Under the pieces are notes generated by a model. It was not told the origin of the DNA, searched no databases, and saw nothing but the letters and a program-made list of their open reading frames with translations. A stretch of DNA of 64,000 nucleotides from Mesorhizobium sp. (GTDB lineage: Bacteria > Pseudomonadota > Alphaproteobacteria > Rhizobiales > Rhizobiaceae): NCBI GenBank assembly GCA_004020365.1, contig SAQR01000017.1:1-64000 (forward strand), written 5' to 3'. Positions 57,686 to 64,000 of the stretch are shown one piece after another. The position numbers and the translations under genes were made by a program. Numbering within the stretch: the stretch's first letter is position 1; each line of letters opens with the position of its first letter.

Positions 57686-58444
57686 TCAACGGTATCGAAC
57701 AGACCACCGCTCAGCGGCGACGACCGTCATGAAGAGCCCGATCGACAGCAGCGATGAGAGCACGATGGCGGCGTAGAGCCGGTCGGACTGGTAGTTGAAG
57801 GTCGCCTGGATGATCAGCGCACCGAGACCTTTGTCAGAGCCGATCCATTCGCCGACGATCGCGCCGATCACCGCAGTCGCCGAGGCGATCCGCAGCGAAG
57901 CGAAAAGCATTGGCAGCGCACGCGGCAGGCGCAGGCGCCAGAATATTTCCCAACGCGTTGCCGACAGCACGCGGAACAGCTCGTGCTCGCTGGGGCTCGC
58001 CGATTCCAGCCCCCGGATCATGTTAATCAGCGTTGGGAAGAAACAGATCACTGCCGCGATCACGATCTTGGGCAGCATGCCGAGGCCGAAGATGAGGATG
58101 ACGACCGGGGCCAGCGCCAGCACCGGGATCGTATTGAAGAACAGCACGACCGGAAAATAGGCAGCCTGCAGCGTGCGGCTGTGCACGAAGACAATCGCCA
58201 GCAGCACTGCGGCGAGATTGCCGAGGACGAAGCCGGAAAACGCCTCGATTGCCGTCGGCCAGAGGTTCGACAGGAGAAGCGATCCGTTCCTGGCAAACAC
58301 GCCCGCTATCGCGGTCGGCGTCGGAACGATGTATGCCGGCACGCCGGCGAGCGGCAGCAGGACCTGCCATGCGAGTATCAGCGACCCTGCGCCGAGGATC
58401 GGCAGCACGGTCTGTGCGAACAGCGAAAGCGATCCCCGGTTCAC
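57686..58444 (-). CDS. ABC transporter permease (SsuC/TauC-like)
   Basis: This 252-residue permease has five or six helices and the binding-protein-dependent inner-membrane signature: EAFSGFVLGNLAAVLLAIVF, FFPTLINMIRGLESASPSEH and FRVLSATRWEIFWRLRLPRA, with the EAA-loop-like part LPRALPMLFASLRIASAT. It belongs to the taurine/alkanesulfonate/nitrate type. The GTG at 58444 overlaps the ATPase stop as GTGA, so the longer frame inside the ATPase gene is rejected. It completes the importer encoded by 57686-60264. Confidence 0.9.
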   Translation of the reverse strand: MNRGSLSLFAQTVLPILGAGSLILAWQVLLPLAGVPAYIVPTPTAIAGVFARNGSLLLSNLWPTAIEAFSGFVLGNLAAVLLAIVFVHSRTLQAAYFPVVLFFNTIPVLALAPVVILIFGLGMLPKIVIAAVICFFPTLINMIRGLESASPSEHELFRVLSATRWEIFWRLRLPRALPMLFASLRIASATAVIGAIVGEWIGSDKGLGALIIQATFNYQSDRLYAAIVLSSLLSIGLFMTVVAAERWSVRYR

Positions 58445-59217
58445 GAGGCCGCTCCAAGGGCGGAGCGCATCCTGGCCATTGCCGCGACAATCGCCGGATC
58501 CTCGCGCGAGCAGCTGTTGTCCGGCCCCTTCAGCGGACGAAGATCGTGGTCGGCGACGATCCGTCCGGGGTGCGCTGCAAGCACGATCACGCGCTGTCCG
58601 AGATAGACGGCTTCGGCAATGGAATGCGTGACGAACAGCACGGTCGTCCCGGTCCGCCGCCATAGGTTCAGCAGTTCGTCGTTGAGGCGATCGCGGGTGA
58701 TCTCGTCAAGTGCGCCAAACGGCTCGTCCATCAGAAGCAGGCGTGGCTCGCCAAGCAGCGCCCGGGCGATCGCCAGCCTTTGGCGTTGTCCGCCGGAAAG
58801 CTGATGCGGCAGCCGCTCACCGAACGCCGACAGGCCGACGAGTTCGAGCAGCTCGTCGGCCCGGTCGTCTATCATGCGCGACAGGCTGCGGCGGCCGACC
58901 TGGATCGGCAGCCGCACATTCGCGCGCGCCGTGCGCCACGGCAAAAGGGTCGAGTCCTGGAAGACAAAACCCACGCCGCGGCCGGAGCGCACCGCCGACG
59001 GCGTTTCGCCCATCACGCGTATCGTGCCCGCGAGCGGCGCCAACAGATCGGCGACAACGCGCAGAAACGTCGACTTTCCGCAGCCCGAAGGCCCGAGGAT
59101 CGACAGGAACGTTCCGGCCTCGACTGTCAGTTCGAGACCGGAGATCACCGTCACGGCCGAGCGCCGGCCGGGATAGCCGACGTCGAGCCCGGAGGTTTCG
59201 ATGGCCGGCGCGGGCAT
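58441..59217 (-). CDS. ABC transporter ATP-binding protein (SsuB/TauB-like)
   Basis: This 258-residue ATPase has Walker A GPSGCGKST, the signature LSGGQRQRLAIARAL, Walker B LLLMDEPFGALD and the H-loop in VTHSIAEAV. It belongs to the NitT/TauT/SsuB type and powers import through the adjacent permease. The ATG at 59217 overlaps the stop of the frameshifted binding-protein gene as TGATG. Length and motifs are intact, so the ATPase itself should be functional. Confidence 0.94.
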   Translation of the reverse strand: MPAPAIETSGLDVGYPGRRSAVTVISGLELTVEAGTFLSILGPSGCGKSTFLRVVADLLAPLAGTIRVMGETPSAVRSGRGVGFVFQDSTLLPWRTARANVRLPIQVGRRSLSRMIDDRADELLELVGLSAFGERLPHQLSGGQRQRLAIARALLGEPRLLLMDEPFGALDEITRDRLNDELLNLWRRTGTTVLFVTHSIAEAVYLGQRVIVLAAHPGRIVADHDLRPLKGPDNSCSREDPAIVAAMARMRSALGAAS

Positions 59218-60264
59218 CAAGCGGCGGGTGCGCCGAGCTTCGGCCGTTCAGCCGCACTGAGTTCGAGAATCTCAGTCGTATAGATGTCCTCGGCCTTCGG
59301 CCTACCGTTCGGGTATTGGCCAATCTGGTCAAGCAGCGCGATCTGGCTCTCGATCGAGGCAGGATCGAACGTGCCCCATCCATCCTTTTTCGTGTTATCA
59401 TCGAACGACAGTTTCAGCACCAGCGGGATCGTCTTCTTTTCCCAGCCTGCGTCGATCTCGGGATAGGCCGCGACGAGCTTGTCGACCGCCTGCTCGGGAT
59501 TGGCGTGGACCCAGCCCCACCCCCTGGCGACCACGCCGATGAATTTTACCAGGGTCTCGGAATCGGATTCGATGGCGCTGTCGGTCGCAAAGTAGACGTT
59601 GGCATTAGGACGCCAGGCCCAGCTCCGACAGAAGCAGATCGATGCGATCGTCGCCGACGACGCTAAGCGCCTGCGTGTTGGTGATCCAGCCGCCGATCGC
59701 ATCGACGTCGCCACGAACCAGCGGCGCCTTGTCGAACCCAACATTGACGATGGTGACCTCGGAAGGGTCGATCTTGTTCTTCGCGAGCATCGCGTCGATG
59801 GCGAAGCGCGCGGTCGGCTGCGTGCCGATCCGCATTCCCTTCAGGTCCGCCACCGACCGGATCGGCTTCTCCGGTTTCGAGGTCAGCGCATAGGGCCCGG
59901 TGCGATAGCCGCAGGCGATGATCTTCACCGGGACGCCGCTCGCCCGCGCGGCATAGAGTTGAGGCGATTCGGAGAATTGGCCGAGCTGGGCGGCACCGGA
60001 CACCACTGGCGGCACGGTGGCGGCGTTCGGTCCGCCGGGGCTGAACTCGACTTCGAGCCCGGCCTCTTTGAAGTAGCCATTGGCGACGGCTGCCACGTCG
60101 CCGATCTGGCCGTTCGACATAAGCCAGTCATACTGGACGACGAGCTTGGCGGCAGCCGAGGCGCTGGCGCCAAACAGCTGAAGTCCCGGCCCGAAAGCCG
60201 CCAGGCCGGCGGCGCCGGCCTTCAGGATCGATCTGCGATTCCACTGCGATGTGTTCCCACTCAT
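59217..60264 (-). pseudogene. ABC substrate-binding protein (SsuA/NMT1-like), frameshifted
   Basis: Two frames together give one periplasmic binding protein. The first has NRRSILKAGAAGLAAFGPG (a Tat-like export signal), YDWLMSNGQIGDVAAVANGY, GGPNAATVPPVVSGAAQLG and LKGMRIGTQPTARFAI. It ends at a stop after GLAS. The second frame continues NANVYFATDSAIESD, VARGWGWVHANPEQAVDKLV and IYTTEILELSAAE. The frame shifts near 59607-59616; removal of one base restores a continuous reading. The repaired protein would have about 348 residues. If real, the lesion disables the importer, since the binding protein delivers the substrate. Confidence 0.8.
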
Positions 60265-60330
60265 CTTCTTGCTCCTTTGTTGGACGGTTTGCATGCGGCG
60301 CGGCCTTCTTGCGAGGCCGTCGCGATCCAA

Positions 60331-60774
60331 TCATTCTTGCGTGTTGTGATAGTCGCCCGGCCCGGCGCCGGTCCAGGCGTAGAGCTCCCACAGCGTCCCA
60401 TCCGGGTCGTGGAAGTAGGCGCAGCGCGCGTTCCAGACATAGTCGCCGGGCGGCCCGACGAACGGCACGCCCTTGTCCGACAGCTCGGCATAGAGCCGGT
60501 CGACCTCGCCGGCGCTTTCGAGTTCCATTGCAACGCACGCCTTGTGCGCCTGCTTCGGAGAGCGGACATTCGAGACGCCGCAGTGGCGATTGATGTGATC
60601 CAGTTCCCATGCGGCGAGCGTCACGCGCTCGGAATGAAAATCGACAAAGCCCTCGGCGCGGCGTCTGATCCGGTAGCCGAGCTTCTGCGTGTAGAAGTCG
60701 ATGGTACGGTCGATATCCTCGACAAGAAGGCAGATATCGGTGATTGCCTTGGTCTGCCCGAGCGACATAGTCAT
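60331..60774 (-). CDS. VOC family protein (glyoxalase/dioxygenase-like)
   Basis: This 147-residue protein has the VOC pattern: DICLLVEDIDRTIDFYTQKL, FVDFHSERVTLAAWELDHIN and CAYFHDPDGTLWELYAW. The final His and Glu are typical metal ligands. It probably acts on a small metabolite, perhaps the compound imported by the neighbouring ABC system. Its ATG overlaps the GntR stop as ATGA, and its stop is 66 bases before the binding-protein start, which places it inside the same operon. The exact reaction is unknown. Confidence 0.85.
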   Translation of the reverse strand: MTMSLGQTKAITDICLLVEDIDRTIDFYTQKLGYRIRRRAEGFVDFHSERVTLAAWELDHINRHCGVSNVRSPKQAHKACVAMELESAGEVDRLYAELSDKGVPFVGPPGDYVWNARCAYFHDPDGTLWELYAWTGAGPGDYHNTQE

Positions 60775-61502
60775 TTGCCTCGATTGATCTTCGCGGTGAG
60801 TTCGACGCCTACGCGCGATGCGGCGCCTTCGATGTGCCGGCTCATCGCCTCGCCGGCAGCCTGCGGATCATGCGCGGCGAGCGCGTCGTAGATCCGCACG
60901 TGCTCGGCGACGTTGACCTCGACCAGGTCGTGGAGCGGGTTGGTGAGGCGGGCATAGTGGATCGACTGGCGGATCTGCTCGCAGACGAAGGAAATGAAGG
61001 TGTGGATGTAGCTGTTGCCGGTGGCGCGGGCGATCGCCCGATGGAAAAGCAGATCGGCCTCGATGCTGCCATCCTCCCAGCGCTCCTCGCCGCCCATGCG
61101 GTCCAGCGCAGCCTTGATCGCGCCAAGACCATCTGATGTACAGCGCGCCGCGGCCAGCGTGGCGGCTTCGGTCTCTAGGATGGTGCGCAGCTCGAAGAGC
61201 TGCTCCATGTTGCGCTGGTCTTTCAGTGCTTCACGGTCGATCCGGATGGCTGTCCGTTGTTCCGGCGCCATAACGAATGCGCCTACGCCCTGACGCGCCT
61301 CGATCATGCCATCGGCGCGAAGTTGCGCGATCGCTTCCCTGACAACATTGCGGCTGACGCCGAACTTGTCGGCGAGCTGGCTTTCGGTGGGAAGCCGGGC
61401 TCCCGGGATGATGTCGCCGCCCTCGATCTCGCGGCTCAGATGCGAAGCGACGCGATGCGGAAGCGCCTCCACGCTGCCGATGATGGACGAACGCTGCTTC
61501 AT
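60771..61502 (-). CDS. GntR family regulator (FadR/FCD type)
   Basis: This 243-residue regulator has a GntR winged helix (ESQLADKFGVSRNVVREAIA, ARQGVGAFVMAPE). Its FCD ligand-binding domain carries metal-site histidines (DLLFHRAIARATGNSYIHTF, AAHDPQAAGEAMSRHIEGAA). FCD-type regulators usually sense organic acids. It is the first gene of the minus-strand operon and overlaps the VOC gene, so it probably controls the operon and is itself autoregulated. The operator was not identified. Confidence 0.92.
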   Translation of the reverse strand: MKQRSSIIGSVEALPHRVASHLSREIEGGDIIPGARLPTESQLADKFGVSRNVVREAIAQLRADGMIEARQGVGAFVMAPEQRTAIRIDREALKDQRNMEQLFELRTILETEAATLAAARCTSDGLGAIKAALDRMGGEERWEDGSIEADLLFHRAIARATGNSYIHTFISFVCEQIRQSIHYARLTNPLHDLVEVNVAEHVRIYDALAAHDPQAAGEAMSRHIEGAASRVGVELTAKINRGK

Positions 61503-61512
61503 GCGGCTTCCC

Positions 61513-61630
61513 CTACAAATCGCCCGGACCAGGCATGAGACATCCGGGATTGAACAGGCCTGCCGGATCGAAAGCTGCCTTGATCGCCCTATGAACCTGC
61601 CGCTCGCGCTGCATCGGTCCGATCATACGG
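61513..61630 (-). pseudogene. 3' remnant of an FAD-linked oxidase gene
   Basis: On the minus strand, the bases upstream of a TAG at 61513-61515 read RAIKAAFDPAGLFNPGC and end LMPGPGDL. This is the characteristic C-terminus of FAD-linked oxidases such as GlcD (DPxGLFNPG). The reading breaks at a stop codon near 61633, and no upstream flavin domain is present, so it is a truncated remnant. It lies directly upstream of the GntR operon. Confidence 0.7.
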
Positions 61631-62020
61631 TCATCCTACAACTGCGCAAGATCCATTCGTCCTGGGGCCATCATCGCTTCGGCGCCGAAATCCGGGCCCT
61701 ACCCCGCCGGAGCCGACGCGCTAAACGTGGCAGCCTGGGACATGTTCTTTCATCGGCCTGAACCCGATTCCAGATCCTTCACCTCCTCAAGAGCCGGTCG
61801 GTCAAGACCGCCGAGACGTCTCTGCCGTTGACCTTGAATAGAACCGAAGCTCGTTCCATCGAAGCCGACGCAGTGACGATCTGCTCCGTCCACCCGCCCC
61901 CCTCCAACAACGGATGCCGGTCTCCCTTCGAATAAGGATTGTGTCGAATACATTTCGCTGATTAGCTATCTTGCATAAGTCCGGGACAAGATTGGCAAAT
62001 GTTGTCCGGGGAGGACCGCG
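61631..62020. other. Upstream region of the sugar ABC operon
   Basis: About 390 bases without a supported gene. The AT-rich segment 61930-61985 is the likely promoter region for the ATPase gene. GGGGAGGA just before 62021 is its ribosome site. No operator could be defined. Confidence 0.45.
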
Positions 62021-62761
62021 ATGCCGGTGCTTGAGGTTCGCCACGTTTCGAAGAATTTCGGGGCCATCCAGGCCCTGAGCAACGTCAGCTTCCAGGTGGA
62101 GCGAGGCGAAGTCGTGGGTCTGATGGGCGACAACGGCGCCGGCAAGTCCACCGTGGTCAAGACCGTGGCTGGCAATTTCCCGCCGAGCGACGGCGAAATC
62201 GTCGTGGACGGCGAGGTTTGCCATTTCCATAAACCTGTCCAGGCCCGCGCCAAGGGGATCGAAGTCGTTTATCAAGACCTGGCGCTCGCCGACAATCTGA
62301 CGGCGGCGCAGAACGTCTTCCTGGGCCGCGAGATCAAGAAAGGCTTCTGGCCGATCAGGGTGCTTGACAAGCAGGCGATGATCGACCGCTCGGCAGCGCT
62401 GTTCAGGGAACTCAAATCGGAAACCAGGCCGCGCGATCTGGTCAAGAAGATGTCCGGTGGGCAGCGCCAGGCGGTAGCCATTGCGCGAACCCGGCTTTCA
62501 AACGCCAAGCTGGTGTTGATGGACGAGCCGACCGCCGCCATCTCGGTGCGCCAGGTGGCGGAAGTGCTCGAATTGATCCGGCGCCTGAAAGCGCAAGGCG
62601 TCGGCGTCATGCTGATCAGCCACCGCATGCCTGACGTTTTTGCCGTCGCAGACCGCATCATCGTGCTCAGGCGAGGTTCCAAGGTTGCCGACAAGCACAC
62701 CGGCAACACATCACCCGAGGAAATCACAGGACTGATAACGGGGGCCATCCGTGGCGAATAG
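62021..62761 (+). CDS. Sugar ABC transporter ATP-binding protein (FrcA-like)
   Basis: This 246-residue ATPase has Walker A GDNGAGKST, the signature MSGGQRQAVAIART, Walker B LVLMDEPTAAIS and the H-loop in LISHRMPDV. It has a single ABC domain, unlike the double RbsA, and matches FrcA of rhizobial fructose/ribose-type importers. The aspartate-to-isoleucine position after DEPTAA is typical of this subfamily. It is the first gene of a sugar importer operon; the permease gene overlaps its end by 11 bases. The sugar is unknown. Confidence 0.93.
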   Translation: MPVLEVRHVSKNFGAIQALSNVSFQVERGEVVGLMGDNGAGKSTVVKTVAGNFPPSDGEIVVDGEVCHFHKPVQARAKGIEVVYQDLALADNLTAAQNVFLGREIKKGFWPIRVLDKQAMIDRSAALFRELKSETRPRDLVKKMSGGQRQAVAIARTRLSNAKLVLMDEPTAAISVRQVAEVLELIRRLKAQGVGVMLISHRMPDVFAVADRIIVLRRGSKVADKHTGNTSPEEITGLITGAIRGE

Positions 62762-63878
62762 TGTTCAGGAGCCGGTTATGGTTCAGCAGTCAGCCGAGAA
62801 AGCCGGCCAGCCGGCCATGTCGGACTTCGTTCCGACCAAGGAACAGACAGCTTTCCAACGGGTGGTCTCAAGTCAGCCCTTCTGGGTGACGATCGCGCTG
62901 ATCGCGCTGGTCATCTTGATGACGGCGATGGAGCCGAGCTTCGGCACCTCCGAAAACGTCGCCAATGTGACGCGCAATCTTGCGCCTTTCGGCATCATGG
63001 CGCTCGGCATGACGGTCGTCATCATCACCGGCGGCATCGATCTGTCGGTCGGCTCGATCATGGGCCTCGTGGTCATCGTCGCCGGTCTGTTCCTCACCTG
63101 GCATTATCCCTGGTATGTCGCCTTCGCCATGGGCCTTTTTTCCGGCCTGGCCTGCGGCGCGGTCAACGGATTTTTTGTCGCCTATGTCGGAATGCCGTCC
63201 TTTGTCGTCACCCTCGGCATGCTGTCCGTCGCCCGCTCGCTGGCGGTGGTATTCTCGGCCAACCAGATGCTCTACCAGTTCGGGCCCGATGCTCCGATCG
63301 TCAAGGCGATCGGCCAGGCGAAATGGCCGCGGCATGGACCCGAGGACTGGGCGCCGCACTGGATACCGGAACTGTCGTCGCAGTTCTGGACCATGGTAAT
63401 CCTGGCGCTGATTGTCGGCTTCGTGTTCAATTTCACTGCCTGGGCCCGGCATCTGTTCGCTATCGGCGGCAATGAGGAGGCGGCGCGGCTCACCGGCGTT
63501 CCGGTCGACTGGATCAAATTCCAGGCCTACCTTTTCTCGGCCTTCACCGCATCGATCGCCTCGCTCCTGCTGCTCGGCTACAACGGCTCGGCCATCAATG
63601 CCATGGGCCAGGGCTATGAACTGCGCGTCATTGCGGCGACAGTCATTGGCGGCGCCAGCCTGATGGGCGGCGCCGGCACGGCCTTCGGTGCGGTCATCGG
63701 TTCGGCGTTCCTCGAAGTGATCAGGAATGCGCTGCTGATGGCCGGCATCGATTCAAACTGGCAGGGTGCCTTCGTCGGCGCCTTCATCGTTCTCGCGGTT
63801 CTTTTGGGCATGCAAACCGGTGGCAAGTCGATCCTCGCCGCGTCGCTGGCAGTCCTAATGCCCAAAAAAAGCCGCTAG
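62751..63878 (+). CDS. Sugar ABC transporter permease (FrcC/RbsC-like)
   Basis: This 375-residue permease has about ten membrane helices with the RbsC-family signature: FGIMALGMTVVIITGGIDLS, VGSIMGLVVIVAGLFL, GMPSFVVTLGMLSVARSLAV and RVIAATVIGGASLMGGAGTA. It forms the channel of a ribose/fructose-type importer. It begins with GTG at 62751, inside the end of the ATPase gene. The N-terminal 50 residues are hydrophilic, as in FrcC. Substrate specificity cannot be assigned without the binding protein. Confidence 0.93.
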   Translation: MANSVQEPVMVQQSAEKAGQPAMSDFVPTKEQTAFQRVVSSQPFWVTIALIALVILMTAMEPSFGTSENVANVTRNLAPFGIMALGMTVVIITGGIDLSVGSIMGLVVIVAGLFLTWHYPWYVAFAMGLFSGLACGAVNGFFVAYVGMPSFVVTLGMLSVARSLAVVFSANQMLYQFGPDAPIVKAIGQAKWPRHGPEDWAPHWIPELSSQFWTMVILALIVGFVFNFTAWARHLFAIGGNEEAARLTGVPVDWIKFQAYLFSAFTASIASLLLLGYNGSAINAMGQGYELRVIAATVIGGASLMGGAGTAFGAVIGSAFLEVIRNALLMAGIDSNWQGAFVGAFIVLAVLLGMQTGGKSILAASLAVLMPKKSR

Positions 63879-63931
63879 AAACCCGCCGGCGGGAGGCCTG
63901 CGGGACATCACAGCAAGGAGGAGAACTTCAC

Positions 63932-64000
63932 ATGAAGAAACATCTGCTGACGGCGGCTGTCGCGCTTGGCGCCATGGTGCTCGCCGTTTCCGGTGCCGAG
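63932..64000 (+). CDS. Sugar ABC substrate-binding protein, 5' end only
   Basis: Only the first 23 codons lie in the window: MKKHLLTAAVALGAMVLAVS, a typical signal peptide. AAGGAGGAG lies about nine bases before the ATG. It follows the permease by 53 bases, in the position of the periplasmic binding protein of this operon. The remainder is cut off by the window end, so the call rests on position and signal peptide. Confidence 0.8.
   Translation, partial: MKKHLLTAAVALGAMVLAVSGAE

Noticed and set aside
59599-60891. Plus-strand frame of 430 codons
   Set aside because: It is antisense to the binding protein and VOC genes, without a recognised domain.

Overview
The window looks like chromosomal DNA of a GC-rich alphaproteobacterium of the order Hyphomicrobiales, most likely Mesorhizobium or a close relative. 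This rests on gene content: a dmeR-dmeF Co/Ni resistance unit, an ExsH-like secreted glycanase, an Omp25/31-type beta-barrel, FrcA/FrcC-like sugar transport genes, and RIME-like palindromic intergenic repeats. No rRNA, tRNA, CRISPR array, intact insertion sequence or phage module was recognised. The window reads as accessory chromosomal sequence built from many short operons, with several decayed genes.

Layout. 0-3.1 kb: two small hypothetical genes, a GNAT acetyltransferase, a palindromic repeat and a Y-family DNA polymerase. 3.1-6.1 kb: a DUF1326/DUF2182 pair with a Met-rich metal-binding-like segment, divergent from a sulfite-oxidase-family enzyme. 6.2-8.2 kb: a secreted GH16/RTX glycanase. 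8.6-16.6 kb: small-molecule enzymes with their regulators (DUF1330-methyltransferase fusion, AraC regulator, hydrolase-methyltransferase operon, BTAD-hydrolase fusion regulator, ECF sigma factor with SnoaL-like tail, two VOC proteins). 17.3-23.3 kb: an ACP-acyl-AMP ligase-acyltransferase fusion, a Kef-type antiporter and bacterioferritin. 23.8-26.6 kb: a frameshifted SnoaL-like gene and the dmeR-dmeF-nicO metal efflux operon, in which nicO is frameshifted. 27.3-34.6 kb: an RluB-like pseudouridine synthase, a 2OG-Fe(II) oxygenase, an NfeD-slipin operon, a divergent AraC/LuxR pair and an outer-membrane protein. 35-37.5 kb: a periplasmic SUOX-fold protein followed by a GGDEF-EAL protein.

37.6-38.2 kb holds a palindrome beside a truncated GIY-YIG gene. 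39.4-43.3 kb is a four-gene molybdenum hydroxylase operon that ends in a MoaD-like sulfur carrier. 43.4-51 kb carries a methyltransferase, a winged-helix/TPR regulator divergent from a small secreted protein, a SET-domain protein and a 1028-residue MFS-HEAT-cNMP protein. 51.3-53.5 kb has a DOPA-dioxygenase-like protein and a serine hydrolase. 53.6-61.5 kb is a long minus-strand run: GntR regulator, VOC enzyme, SsuABC-like ABC importer with a frameshifted binding protein, then a double-sensor MFS fusion and an orphan TrpX-like binding protein. 62.0-64.0 kb starts a sugar ABC operon (ATPase, permease, binding protein cut by the window end).

The strongest candidate for an undescribed system is the sensor-MFS fusion with its orphan periplasmic binding protein (53586-57633). 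Next come the MFS-HEAT-cNMP protein (47937-51023), the BTAD-hydrolase regulator divergent from a hydrolase/methyltransferase operon (11008-14120), and the palindrome/GIY-YIG pair near 37.7 kb. Three genes carry single-base frameshifts. If these are not assembly errors, metal efflux and one ABC importer are impaired in this strain.
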